Positions 42,091 to 51,600 are shown, counted from the first letter of the stretch. The stretch is 64,000 bases of DNA from Streptomyces lasiicapitis (GCF_014646335.1 NZ_BMNG01000026.1:4532-68531); one strand, 5' to 3'. Program-made: numbers and translations. Notes: generated from the letters alone by a model not told the origin.

Positions 42091-43113
42091 CTATCGGGAC
42101 AGGAGCAAGTTCCAGCCGCTGATGTCCTGGTCGTCGTGGGGGACGAGGATCGACGTGTAGGTCTCGGGGGCGGGGCGCTGGGCCTTCTCCCAGTCGTCCA
42201 GCCAGCCGCGCAGGATGGCGAGGGACGGGGAGGTGGGGGCGTCGGCCAGAATGGTGCCGTCCTGCTGGAGGACGGCGGCCGTGGTCGGGGTTGAGTGCCC
42301 GACCGATGACAGGTCTGGCCTCAGCCCGGCCGTGGTCAGCTGCGGGTTGCCGGTTGCGGCCGCGAAGGTCCGCCAGGACCGCCAGTCGACCGCCTCGCCC
42401 GCGTACCGCTCGGAGTGGGTGCCCTTCAGCAGCAGGTTGAGCGCGGTGCGAGCGCCGGTGTGCCGCCAGTCGTCGCGCTCGCGCCAGGCGATGGAGATCC
42501 AGGAGGGGGCGGGGACGCGGTTCTCCCAGTCCACCCAGCGGCCGGGCAGGTCGAGGTCGCCCTTGGGTGAGGCGGTGGCCTCGATGTAGCCGCCGGTGAA
42601 CACCGCCTCCACGGTCGGTTGCCCGCCGGTGACGCGGATCTGGGCGACCACGGTCATGTTGGGCACGGCCGCGATGGGCAGCGGGGCGACGATCAGGGCG
42701 CCGTCGGCCGCCTGGTCCACCCAGGCCTTGGGCAGGAGCGGCGGGGTGCACCAGGCCACCATCCGTTGGTAGGGGGCGCGTTCGGCGAAACCGGCGGTGC
42801 CGTCAGCGGTGAAGCAGCGGATGGTGTCCAGGCCGCGCTCGTGGTGGATGAGGTTGGCCCACGCGGTCAGGTACTGGTCGATGTCGAGGCTGGTCACCGT
42901 GCCGGTGGGACCGACGAGCTCGGCGAGCAGCCCGCCGGAGTAGCCCGAGCCGGTGCCGAACTCCACGACGTTCATCCCTGGTTGGACATCCAGCGTGGTC
43001 AGCTCACGGTGGATCGCCCTGGGGCTGGAGCGGTGCGGGGTGGTGCCGCGGCCTTCGTGGTGGGTGTAGTGGCGTTCGGGGACGGTCTCGGCGGCCAGCG
43101 GGACGGCGGTCAC
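42091..43113 (-). CDS. PIMT-family O-methyltransferase of the lasso cluster
   Basis: A 340-aa protein. GTG at 43113 has AAGGAG at ideal distance; the frame begins at 43179 without such a site. Residues 45-60 (PGMNVVEFGTGSGYSGG) are the SAM-binding motif I of protein isoaspartate methyltransferases, and TPPLLPKAWVDQAADGALIV is the PIMT-specific stretch. About 130 extra C-terminal residues follow. In lasso clusters PIMT homologues methylate a ring Asp, which then closes to aspartimide; the precursor here has an Asp-Thr in its ring. It lies 90 bp after B2 and 37 bp before the gpsA-like gene. Confidence 0.85.
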   Translation of the reverse strand: MTAVPLAAETVPERHYTHHEGRGTTPHRSSPRAIHRELTTLDVQPGMNVVEFGTGSGYSGGLLAELVGPTGTVTSLDIDQYLTAWANLIHHERGLDTIRCFTADGTAGFAERAPYQRMVAWCTPPLLPKAWVDQAADGALIVAPLPIAAVPNMTVVAQIRVTGGQPTVEAVFTGGYIEATASPKGDLDLPGRWVDWENRVPAPSWISIAWRERDDWRHTGARTALNLLLKGTHSERYAGEAVDWRSWRTFAAATGNPQLTTAGLRPDLSSVGHSTPTTAAVLQQDGTILADAPTSPSLAILRGWLDDWEKAQRPAPETYTSILVPHDDQDISGWNLLLSR

Positions 43114-43203
43114 GGCTTCACTCCTTGGGGTGCGGGCGGCACTCGTGTTCTTCAACTGCTCCGGGCGGGTGAGGGACACGCGCCCGGCGGCGTGGCGGGT
43201 CGT

Positions 43204-43626
43204 TCAGATCGTCAAGGCGGTGTGGTGGTGCCAGCCTGCGGCGGTGTACTCGGCGACCGGGCCGTGCTCGGGCAGTTCGGCCCATGCGTGGTACTCGGTC
43301 GGCGGGGGCGAGAACCGGGCGCCCAGACACCAGGTGAGACGCCGTCCGAGGAGGGCGGCGGCGAGCACGCTGCCGAGCGAGGTCTCCATGCAGGCAGCTC
43401 GTCCGGGCCACAGGCGGGCGGTGTGCCGGACGGCGCTGACCAGTGTCTCGGCCCGCGCCGGGTCGAGGTTGCGCTGGCCGATCCTGCGGGCGAGGCGGGC
43501 GGCGCGGACCGTGTGCCGGAACGGCAGACGCAGCAGTACCAGGGCGAGCGCGAGTCCGGCTGCGGCGGCCAGGCGCTCGCCGAGGGGGCCGGTGGGGGTG
43601 GTGGAGTAGGCTTCCACGCTCGTCAT
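43204..43626 (-). CDS. Lasso leader peptidase B2, transglutaminase-like
   Basis: A 140-aa protein. ATG at 43626 overlaps the B1 stop as ATGA (43623-43626). The RACMETSLG Cys (residue 79) and YHAWAEL His (113) are the Cys-His pair of lasso B2 leader peptidases; the usual Asp position is PEHG, with Glu. The N-terminal part (LALALVLLRLPFRHTVRAA) is hydrophobic, as usual. With B1 it cuts the leader after the conserved Thr-x, freeing Gly1. Confidence 0.85.
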   Translation of the reverse strand: MTSVEAYSTTPTGPLGERLAAAAGLALALVLLRLPFRHTVRAARLARRIGQRNLDPARAETLVSAVRHTARLWPGRAACMETSLGSVLAAALLGRRLTWCLGARFSPPPTEYHAWAELPEHGPVAEYTAAGWHHHTALTI

Positions 43627-43925
43627 GGCCGCCACCTCCGCCATCTGCGGCGGCGTGGGGCCGGTTCGGGTGCGTCGTGGGTGAGGCCCTGGCCGGTCAG
43701 TGTCTGGGCGACCGCGCGGACGTCGGTGGTGGCCTGCCCGGAGGGGATGCCGTAGCGCTCGGCGAAGCGGCTGGCTGCTTCCTCCTCGGTGGTGGAGTCC
43801 AGCAGGAGCATCACCGCGGCCGCGGCGGTCGGTGTCAGGTAGGACCAGCGGCCGGTGTGTTCGCTCAGGATGGCGCCGCCTTCGTCGGTGAGGACCGGGT
43901 GGGTGTGCTCACGCAGCCGCAGCAC
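43623..43925 (-). CDS. Lasso RRE protein B1, PqqD-like
   Basis: A 100-aa protein. Residues about 1-80 fit the PqqD/RRE fold: REHTHPVLTDEGGAILSEHT, then WSYLTPTAAAAVMLLLDSTT and EEAASRFAERYGIPSGQATT. It binds the leader peptide at its YxxP motif and delivers it to the B2 peptidase. A basic tail (RRRRWRRWRP) follows. GTG at 43925 lies inside the normal 3' end of the cyclase gene, so translation was probably coupled to C. Confidence 0.88.
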   Translation of the reverse strand: MLRLREHTHPVLTDEGGAILSEHTGRWSYLTPTAAAAVMLLLDSTTEEEAASRFAERYGIPSGQATTDVRAVAQTLTGQGLTHDAPEPAPRRRRWRRWRP

Positions 43926-44064
43926 GGGGCGCCACCTCCTGCCACCAGGTCGTGGGTACGGCCGCGAGCTGCCGTAGCCACACCTCGGCGGTCACCACCA
44001 GGTGCAGGGCGCCCTGGGCGGTGGGCAGTCCCGCGGCGGCGCGGGCGAGCGCGTCGGCGACGGG
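43909..44064 (-). pseudogene. Detached C-terminal end of the lasso cyclase
   Basis: Directly after the TAG that ends the cyclase (44065-44067) the same frame continues for 51 codons: PVADALARAAAGLPTAQGAL, then HLVVTAEVWLRQLAAVPTTW, to a TGA at 43909-43911. In intact streptomycete lasso cyclases the chain ends with this kind of segment (GxLPxxxGALHxxVxAExWLR). The TGA overlaps the B1 start, as expected of the original gene end. The TAG is therefore probably a point mutation, a sequencing error, or a readthrough site. Confidence 0.75.
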
Positions 44065-45747
44065 CTACTCGGTGACCAGCCCGAGCGCGGCCAGGTGCGA
44101 CGAGGGGCCGAGCAGGTCGCGCAGGACGGGGGCGTTGTCGCGCAGCCCCGCGTAGGCGAGGGCGTTGAAGCCGCCTTTGGTGGTGCGGTCCAGGACGAAG
44201 CCGGGCACCACCCCCGTGCTCGTGAACGCCGCTTTGAGCAGGGGCTTGTACTGGCCGGGGGCACCGCGCTGGTCGCCGCTGACGGCGAGGCAGGCCCGGA
44301 TCACCTCGTTGTCGAGGAACGGGGCGGCCAGTTCGATGCCGTGCCCGGCGAGCGCGAGGGCGCGCCACCCGCTGGTGTTCGCGCCGACCCGTGCCAGGTC
44401 CTGCCGGTCAGACCACTGCGCCAACCGGACCGGCGCCTCGCTGAGCGCCCCTGCGGCCTCGTCCAGCGCGGTGGAAAGCACCTGTCGCGCGTCGTGGGTC
44501 ATCCAGTCCGCCGAGGCCAGCAGCGGGGTCCAGGCCAGGGGCCGTTGGGCCTGGGGAATCCAGTCCCGTGCGGGCCGGCGCAGCTCGGCGGCGGTCTGCC
44601 GCCAGGCGCCTGCCAGGTCGACGCGCGAGGCCGGGCGGGCGCGGGCGAGGACCGCGAGGCTCGAGGTCTGGCGGAGCCGGGCGTGGCCGCGGGCGTGCCG
44701 CCACGTCTGGCGGTGGCGCCGTGCGCGCAGCAGGTCGGCGATGTAGGAGGCGGGGGCGGAGAGCACGGCGTCTCCGGCGGCTCCGGTGAAGTGCACGCCC
44801 GGGCCCGGGGTGTTGGCGGTGACCGTGTCGAGGACGGCCTGCTTGATGGAGGCGGTGACCACGTAGGCGTTCGGCGCGTCGGTCACCGGCAGCGCCGACA
44901 GGTCATCGAGGCCCGCGTAGTACACGGTGCCGGCGGAGCCGGGGACCGCGTGGTGGCCCAGGTGGGGCACGGCGGCCGCAGTGCGGGCGGCGAACGCGTG
45001 GTCGTCGTCGCGCAGGCGTTCGTCGGCAAACGTCACCGCGGTCACCGGGCCGCGCTGGGCGGCCAGGCAGGCAAGCGTGGTGGAGTCCAGCCCCGCCAGG
45101 TCAGCGCTGACCGGCCGGTCGTCGATGCGGGCGGCTACCGCCTGGGCGAGCGCGGCCCGCACCACCGGCGCCTGCCTGCGCAGATCGACGGCCGGGTAAG
45201 TCACCGGCTCGTACCGCTCAACCGCTGCCCCGTCCGGGCCGACCAGCAGCAGGTGACCGCCCGGCACCCGCTTCACGTCGCGGAACAGGCTCCGGGCGGC
45301 CAGCACGTCGGGCTGCCCGAGGGCCAGATGGGCGGCGAGCGCCGTCACGTCGACGGGCGCCCCGTCCAGGGCGGCGAGCGCGGACGCAGCGGTCGACCAC
45401 CACATGCCGCCCGCGTCCGTGCGGTAGTACAGGGGGTGCTGCCCGGCGAGGTCGCCGATGACGGCGAGCGTGTCGCCGCTGCGGGCGAGGACGAGGTACG
45501 AGCCAGGCCAGCGGGTCAGCGCCCGCCAGCCCTTCGCCCTGACAACCGGCAGCGCTGCCCGGAGCCGGTCGTCGCCCGCGCCGCACTCGCCGATCACCGC
45601 CAGCACCACCGGACCGCCGCCGACAGCCCGGACCTGCCCCGCCGGCCACCCGCACGTCCACGCGCCTTGCAGGCCGCGCACCGCCCGCCCGCCAGCAGGC
45701 CGCCGGTCACTGCCGGCATTGCCGTACCACCCCGCACTCCACCTCAT
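44065..45747 (-). CDS. Lasso cyclase C, asparagine-synthase-like, C-truncated
   Basis: A 560-aa ATP-dependent macrolactam synthetase. After a glutaminase-like N-domain (YLVLARSGDTLAVIGDLAGQ) the synthetase motif reads DLAGLDSTT (216-224), where asparagine synthases have SGGxDS; the shortened AGLDS form is uncommon but keeps the Asp-Ser. TDAPNAYVVTASIKQAVLD and LAWTPLLASADWMTH follow. It activates the ring Asp side chain with ATP and joins it to Gly1. The product stops at an in-frame TAG about 51 codons before the expected end (see the previous entry), so activity is uncertain. It lies between A and B1. Confidence 0.85.
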   Translation of the reverse strand: MRWSAGWYGNAGSDRRPAGGRAVRGLQGAWTCGWPAGQVRAVGGGPVVLAVIGECGAGDDRLRAALPVVRAKGWRALTRWPGSYLVLARSGDTLAVIGDLAGQHPLYYRTDAGGMWWSTAASALAALDGAPVDVTALAAHLALGQPDVLAARSLFRDVKRVPGGHLLLVGPDGAAVERYEPVTYPAVDLRRQAPVVRAALAQAVAARIDDRPVSADLAGLDSTTLACLAAQRGPVTAVTFADERLRDDDHAFAARTAAAVPHLGHHAVPGSAGTVYYAGLDDLSALPVTDAPNAYVVTASIKQAVLDTVTANTPGPGVHFTGAAGDAVLSAPASYIADLLRARRHRQTWRHARGHARLRQTSSLAVLARARPASRVDLAGAWRQTAAELRRPARDWIPQAQRPLAWTPLLASADWMTHDARQVLSTALDEAAGALSEAPVRLAQWSDRQDLARVGANTSGWRALALAGHGIELAAPFLDNEVIRACLAVSGDQRGAPGQYKPLLKAAFTSTGVVPGFVLDRTTKGGFNALAYAGLRDNAPVLRDLLGPSSHLAALGLVTE

Positions 45748-45864
45748 CGTCCCTCAACTCCCGTACGCACTCGACGTCGTGGGTCGTGCCCAACGGTGAA
45801 GGCGCCAGCCCCGCGGCCCCGCGCACGAGCACGGAGTCGTGCAGACCGGCGCCTCCCGGAGCCG

Positions 45865-45894
45865 GGGCCGGGCACGTCGCTTGGTGCCCGGCCC
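45865..45894. promoter_or_regulatory. Stem-loop between lasso genes A and C
   Basis: GGGCCGGGCAC (45865-45875) and GTGCCCGGCCC (45884-45894) pair perfectly over an 8-nt loop, 15 bp after the precursor stop. Such hairpins often protect or attenuate the transcript, so that the precursor is made in excess over the enzymes. Confidence 0.65.
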
Positions 45895-45909
45895 TCAGCG
45901 GTGGGTGGA

Positions 45910-46041
45910 TCAGTGCTTGTACTCGGTGTCGTCGGCGGTGTCGAAGGGCTGGGTGCCCAGCGTGACCTCGACGACCTCGCCCGCGTCCAGCACGACAGGC
46001 GCCTGGTAGACCGGGATGGTGGGGGTGGTGGGGTGCTTCAT
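45910..46041 (-). CDS. Lasso peptide precursor A
   Basis: A 43-aa protein; ATG has AGGAGG before it. The leader holds YQAPVVLDAGEVVEVT (12-27): Tyr12, Pro15, Leu18, Gly21 and Thr27 match the YxxP...L..G.....T pattern read by RRE proteins, with Thr in the last-but-one leader position. Cleavage after Leu28 leaves the core GTQPFDTADDTEYKH (29-43). Gly1 to Asp9 gives a nine-residue ring GTQPFDTAD and the tail DTEYKH. The ring has Asp6-Thr7, a good site for the PIMT partner. It is the first gene of the operon and is too small to be found by most gene callers. Confidence 0.85.
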   Translation of the reverse strand: MKHPTTPTIPVYQAPVVLDAGEVVEVTLGTQPFDTADDTEYKH

Positions 46042-46202
46042 GAGCGTGGCCTCCTGATCTCGCGTCCCTGTCCGCCCCGGGTGGGCGTGCAGTGGACGGT
46101 GGTGTCGTATGCAGCCGGGCCGAGGACGTGAACCGGCCCCGGCTGAGGCGGCGCCGCCGGGTCGAGGGCGACGTCTGCCCCCACATCACAGCGCGGGCCC
46201 CC

Positions 46203-46258
46203 GTTGCCGGGAAGACCGGTCAAGTTGCCTTTGGTTGCCGTGAGTTGCCCCGGTTGCC
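46203..46258. promoter_or_regulatory. GTTGCC direct repeats in the lasso promoter region
   Basis: GTTGCC occurs at 46203, 46224, 46234, 46244 and 46253. The last four are 9-10 bp apart, that is, one helical turn, and the first is about two turns away. They lie between the divergent lasso precursor and regulator genes. This is the layout of a multi-subunit activator or repressor site, most simply for the neighbouring regulator. Confidence 0.55.
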
Positions 46259-46330
46259 TCTTCCCCGGAAGGCACTGCCCGCCTGCGGCCGAGTCCCCCA
46301 CACTGGGTCCTGCGTCTCGGGGAGGTCGGT

Positions 46331-47704
46331 ATGGGCGTGATCCTGGAGGAACGGCACCCGCTCAACCAGGTGCTGACCGTGCGCGGCTGGACCGCCGAAT
46401 ACTGCCTGCGGCGGGTGGCGGACCGACATAAGGCACTCGGCTACGGCGGCATGGCCATCCGGAAAGAGAAGGTCAGCCGCTGGACCCGCCCGGGCAACCC
46501 GCAGACCCCGAACATGCCCACGCAGGTGGCCATGGCCGAGGTCCTGGGCATCGACGCTCGCGAGATCCGTGCCCAGCCCTGGCCGCACTGGCTCCTGCTC
46601 GCCCTGCGAGACGACACGGCCATCTGGGAATCGCCCTGGAACCCGGCGGGAACCATCCAAGCACTCGACCACGCCGGAGGACTCGTGGATCTGGACCGCC
46701 GCGGATTCCTGATCGCCACGACCGCCACGCTCGCGGCGACCCTTGCCCAGTGGGCGACCGCCGACCCCGTACCCGCCACCGCATCGGGCGGACGTCAGAT
46801 AGGGGCCGCCGTCGCCGACCGCTTCGACAGCCGTCTCGACGACCTTCGCCACCTCGACGACGACCTCGGCAGCGATCACGTCTATGACGCCGCCTGCGCG
46901 GAGAAACGACTCATCACACGCCTGCTGCGTGACAACTCCTACAGCGAGAACACCGGACGACGCCTCCATGCCTCAGCCGCCGAAGCATCCCGGCTGGCCG
47001 GATGGTGCGCCTTCGACAGCGGCCAGACCGCGGCCGCCGAAAGGCACTTCGTGACGTCACTGCGGGCCGCCGCCGGGGCCGGCGACCGCACGGCGGGAGC
47101 CACCGCACTCGCCTTCTGGGCAAATCTCCGATACGCCAACAGCACACCCGACCCCCGCGGGGCACTCGACCTCCTCGACGGCGCCCTCACCCACCGCGCC
47201 GACATCACATCGCCCCGCGTCTTGACGATGCTCTACATCAGGCAGGCCCGCGCCCACTCGATCGCGGGTGAACCCACAGCCGCCTACAGGGCGATCGGCA
47301 ACGCACTCGCCGCGTACGACCGGGGAACCCCGCCGGACGAAGACCTGCAGTCGATGTACTGGATCACCACCGGTGAAGTCCTCCAGGCCGCCGCCTCCGC
47401 CGCGCTCAGCCTCGGCGACCCGAGACGGGCACTGACCTATTTCTCGTCCGCCGTCACACACCACGACCCGTACGACTCCGACAAGGAGCCTCGCGGCACC
47501 GCCATATACCTCGCCCGACAGGCCGAAGCCCACCTCGCGCTCGGCGACCTGGACGGCGCCGTCGAGACCGGCCAGCAGGCCGTCGGCCTCATGGGCGGCG
47601 TCACTTCCGCACGCGGCAGCGAAACTCTCAACCGCCTGCGCACCGAGTTCAGCCGACACCGCTCCACCCCTGTCGTGAGGACCTTCCTCGACGAAACCGG
47701 CTGA
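46331..47704 (+). CDS. TPR-containing transcriptional regulator
   Basis: A 457-aa protein; ATG has GGGGAGG. Residues about 10-80 form an HTH-like unit (GWTAEYCLRRVADRHKALGY, then KEKVSRWTRPG). After a DRRGFLIATTATLAATLAQW segment the rest consists of TPR-like helical repeats (about residues 200-440). This is the usual make-up of streptomycete regulators that read small signals and control natural-product or development genes. It is divergent from the lasso operon and probably binds the GTTGCC repeats. Confidence 0.8.
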   Translation: MGVILEERHPLNQVLTVRGWTAEYCLRRVADRHKALGYGGMAIRKEKVSRWTRPGNPQTPNMPTQVAMAEVLGIDAREIRAQPWPHWLLLALRDDTAIWESPWNPAGTIQALDHAGGLVDLDRRGFLIATTATLAATLAQWATADPVPATASGGRQIGAAVADRFDSRLDDLRHLDDDLGSDHVYDAACAEKRLITRLLRDNSYSENTGRRLHASAAEASRLAGWCAFDSGQTAAAERHFVTSLRAAAGAGDRTAGATALAFWANLRYANSTPDPRGALDLLDGALTHRADITSPRVLTMLYIRQARAHSIAGEPTAAYRAIGNALAAYDRGTPPDEDLQSMYWITTGEVLQAAASAALSLGDPRRALTYFSSAVTHHDPYDSDKEPRGTAIYLARQAEAHLALGDLDGAVETGQQAVGLMGGVTSARGSETLNRLRTEFSRHRSTPVVRTFLDETG

Positions 47705-47885
47705 CGGCTTTGCGCCGCGTCGCCGAGCCTTCGTCCCGACACCGCCGGGGGCGCGCAGCGGGCGGACATGACCGGGGTACCGCTGCTCGGCCGCGCCGCC
47801 TCCCACGCTCCGGCCGGAGCCGGGCCGCCGGACGTCGAGGCTGTGCTGCCGCTGAAGTACCCGATCACACGCCCGGCGACCCGGA

Positions 47886-48064
47886 TCACCGCGGCCGGTG
47901 GTGCTGCTGGCGCTCGTACTCCGCCCAGTCCTGCGGCGGGTACGTCGCCTGCGAGCCGCGAGGGCGACGTCGGCCGTGAGCCCGAGCTCCCCGCCGAAGA
48001 AGCCGTCGAGGTCGCGGATCATCTCCAGCGCCCGCATCGTGGCCTCCCTGAGCGGACGTGCCAT
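47886..48064 (-). pseudogene. Small gene with a probable frameshift
   Basis: From ATG 48064 the frame reads MARPLREATMRALEMIRDLD and on to GLTADVALA, then turns into an Arg-rich run. The neighbouring frame gives SQATYPPQDWAEYERQQHHR to a TGA at 47886. Joining the two near 47955 gives a sensible ~60-aa protein. I take it as a small gene broken by a frameshift, or sequenced wrongly; nothing else is evident in the 480 bp between 47705 and 48184. Confidence 0.4.
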
Positions 48065-48184
48065 GCGGTCGAGGGGCGGGCCGGCAAGACGACACGAGCC
48101 CCCAACATCACTGCGCCCGGCCGCTCTCCGGTTGAAAGGAGCCGGGCACTTCGCCGTAGGACCGCGTCTGTGAGGGGGTGCGGC

Positions 48185-48508
48185 TCAGTCGTTCGGCGCG
48201 GATACGGCCCGGCCCCAGGACCCGAGCAGTCCAAGACTGACGATGAGCCCTACCGCGAGTCCCACCGCCCCGCCGCCGAAGAGACCGAAGATGGCGGCTG
48301 CCGAGGGCAGACTTCCCTCATCAGCGAAGGAGCCGATGGCGGGCAGGACGAAACCCAGGATCACCCCGAGGAAGATCACCAATGAACCCGCACCGAAGCC
48401 CGTCCCTCGGTGTCCGCCGTACGCCATCGCAACCAGGCCTGCCGATACCGCGATGACCATGACCATGGCGGGGAACTGCCAACCGGTCACCGAATCTAGG
48501 AGTTCCAC
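48185..48508 (-). CDS. Membrane protein, 107 aa
   Basis: GTG with an AAAAGGGG box. Three hydrophobic spans can be seen: FPAMVMVIAVSAGLVAMAYG, then SLVIFLGVILGFVLPAIGSF, then AIFGLFGGGAVGLAVGLIVS. No charged catalytic residues. The function is unknown; it is separated from the Tad operon by 100 bp. Confidence 0.7.
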   Translation of the reverse strand: MELLDSVTGWQFPAMVMVIAVSAGLVAMAYGGHRGTGFGAGSLVIFLGVILGFVLPAIGSFADEGSLPSAAAIFGLFGGGAVGLAVGLIVSLGLLGSWGRAVSAPND

Positions 48509-48610
48509 AGGCTTTCCCCTTCTCGTTCTCGGCTCAATGGAAGCTACCGCAGGCCGCTGACAGTGCCGCCGAGCCAGGGTTCGGAAACAAGCTCAGAGTG
48601 TGTACAGACC

Positions 48611-51600
48611 TCATGCGCTGCGGCTCATGATCGTGTCGTAGATGCGTTCCGTTTCCGGTTCCATCCCGACGTCGAGGCGCTTGTTGATGTCCCGGAGGGT
48701 CTCGTAGGCGGTGCGGACTCCCGCGCGGTTGGCCGCGTGGTCCTCGATGAGCATCCAGTCCTGGTAGAGGAGTTCGGCGCTGTCGTCGACGTCCAGGCCG
48801 ATGCGGATGGCGCGGCGAGCGGCGTCCAGGTCGGGGCGGGGCGCGCTCCGGTGCCAGGTGGCCAGGGTGTGGGCGACGTCGGTGATGCGAACGAGCATCT
48901 CCTGTATGCGGGCGGCGGCCCAGGTGAGGTCGGCGCCGCCGAAGGGGGCGCCGCGGACGAGTCCGAGCGCGGCTTCCAGGTCGGCGATGCCTGCCACGGA
49001 GTCCTTGGCGAGGCCGCGTTCCGCGAGCTGCTGGAAGCGGTCCCAGTCGCAGCGGACCTTGGGCGACAACCGGTACGTTCCGGCGCGGTTCTTGGGCAGG
49101 TAGAGGGTGCCGTCCGCGTCGGCGCCCAGGCGGTTGCGCAGCTCGGAGATGCGGACCTGCAGGGTCTGTTTGGACCAGGGGCTGCGTGGGTCCATGGCTT
49201 CGCGGGCGGTGTCGATGGTGCAGCCGTCCTTGAAGTGGAGGAGGGCGGCGAGCAGAGCGAGCTTGAAGCCGTGGCCGGAGGCTTGGATGCCGGTGACGGT
49301 GACCGGCCCGAGCACCTGGATCTCCGGAGCGTGCAGATCCACCGGCTCGGGGGACTCCCCCGCCGGGGTGGCGGGTTCAGCAGCCTCGCCTGCGGGCTCA
49401 ACGACGTCCCAGGCATTGCCGCGGGAGTCATCGTGGTCCGCGTCGCGGCTCTTGTTTGGGGCGATCGAGGTGAAGGCGGGCACCGAGCCGGGCGAAGTGC
49501 TGGTCGAGGTCGTTGATGCGGTCAGCGCCGTGAACGGTGGTGTCTCGGGGACGGCCGCCAGGCCGGTGAAGTGGGGTTCTGGCGAGGGGCGGTTCGGCTC
49601 GCTCGGCGTATCGAGAGGTACGGGCGGCACGAACTGCCAGGGACCCTCGGCTGGGTGCGCCGGCTCCTCCGCGGTCTGCAGCACGTCGAGGAACGCCCTG
49701 TAGTCCTCCTCCGTCAGCGACTGCACGACGAGGTCGCTGTCCAGGAGGTCGACGCGCTGTGGTGTGTCCGCGCCGGCCGTCAGGCACACGGCGTCGGGGA
49801 AGGCGGCGCGGGCGCCCTTGGCCGGGAGCACCAGGGCGACGGGAAGGTCCCGGGAGGCGGCGAGAGCATCGGCGAGTTGCCGGGCGCCTTCGACGGTGGC
49901 CTCGGCGGAGCAGATCAGCAACCACGGCAGAGGCGCCGGTGCCTCCTCACCGTCGTACCCGCCCTGGTGGTGCTCCAGGAGGAGTTCTCCCAGCTCACTC
50001 TGGGCCGCGCGCAGGTGCGGTACCACGCGCAGGCGGCCCTGGGGCAGCAGGGCGGGCAGCTCGGTGCCCAGGCCGATGGTGAGGATCTCGGCGTGATCGC
50101 TCCAGGTGCTGGTGGCCGCCTCCAGGGCGATGGCGCGGGCGGTGTCGCGGACGGCGTCGTCGTCGCCGTCGAGCAGCAGGACGCGGGCAGCGGTCAGGTT
50201 GAGGAGCAGATGGCTGCCGTCCGGCTCGGCGCCCAGGGTGACCAGCCCCGGGTAGGGGGCGGGCGCCTCGCGGGCCTGGTCGTCGGTCAGGAGGGTGTGC
50301 CCCTCGTCCAGCGTCCACCGGCCCTCGGCCGCCGTGGTGAACGGGGCCAAAGGCTCGGTCACCGGGTCGGTGTCGACGAGGAGTTCGACCGTGCGGGAAG
50401 TGACCCGCGCACCCCGCACGCTGGGCAGTGATGCCGTGTTCTGCGGGCCGGCGTGGTGGGCCAGAGTGCGCAGCGCACGGTCCAGCAGTTCGACGCTGCC
50501 CGGTTCGCTGCTCGCCTCGAGGACCTGCTCCAGGCGGGCGGGTTCTGCGGGCATGGCGATCGTCTCGCCCGGGCGCCGACGGCGGCGCTGCAGCAGGCGT
50601 TTGACGCCCACGGCGGCGATCAGGCAGCCCGCCAGCAGCATCCCGACCCCGGCTACCTCGCGTACCCCGACCGCCGCGTCGTCCGACTCATCGGAGGGGT
50701 TTTGCTCCGGTCGCGGCTTCGTCTCCGCCGGAGCGGTGGGTGCGGGGCTGGCGGGTTTCGAGGGGGCCGTGGTGGCGGGCGGCGAAGCGGCCGGCTTCTT
50801 GGGCCCGGCCGTGTCCGGCTTCGCGGGCGGCGGCGGCTGCTGTCCGCGGTCGTGCTCCTCGTGCTCTTCCTTCGGAGCCTTGGAGGCTTCTCCCGTGCCG
50901 CCCGATGCGGAGCCGCGTTCAGTGTCGTCCCGGTCGCCGCTGCGGGGCGGGGCGGCGTCTGGCTTGGCCTTGTCGGACGGGGTCTTTGGGGCAGCGGGGG
51001 CAGCGGGGTGGGGGATATCCAGTTTCAGGCCCGCACGGATGTCGTCCGGGTCGGTCAGCGTGGTGCCGCCGGGCTGGGGTGCGCCCCGGTTTTCCTCGAA
51101 GATCTGCCCGTACTTCGTGCCGTCGCCGAGTTCGTCCTCGGCGATCTTCCACAGGGTGTCCCCGGGGCGGACGGTGACGCTTTGTGTGCGTTCGCCCTGC
51201 GGTGCGGGGGCGTTGTTCTGGCTTGCCGGGGTGTCGGGCATGCGGAGTTGCCAGCCCGGCTGCAGGAAGGTGCTGGCGTGGAAGGTGCTTCCGTCGGCCA
51301 TGGTGCGGCCGTCGTTCAGTTGGGCGATGTCGCGCCAGCGTTCGCCGTCGCCGAGCTGGCTCTCGGCGATGCTCCACAGGCTTTCCGCCGGGCGGATGTC
51401 GCGGACGGTGTAGGTGGATGCGGTGTCGTCAGCCGTGGTTGGTGCGGTGTGCTCCGTGGGGCCCGGCTGGGGTGTCTGCGGGGCCTGTTGGGGGTGGAGG
51501 GAGGCGGTGGCGGCCGGGGCTGCGGTGGCGGGGTTGGCCAGGGCGGTGCCGGTGGGCAGGAGGACGATGATGCTGCCGATCAGGACCGAGGCGAGGCGTT

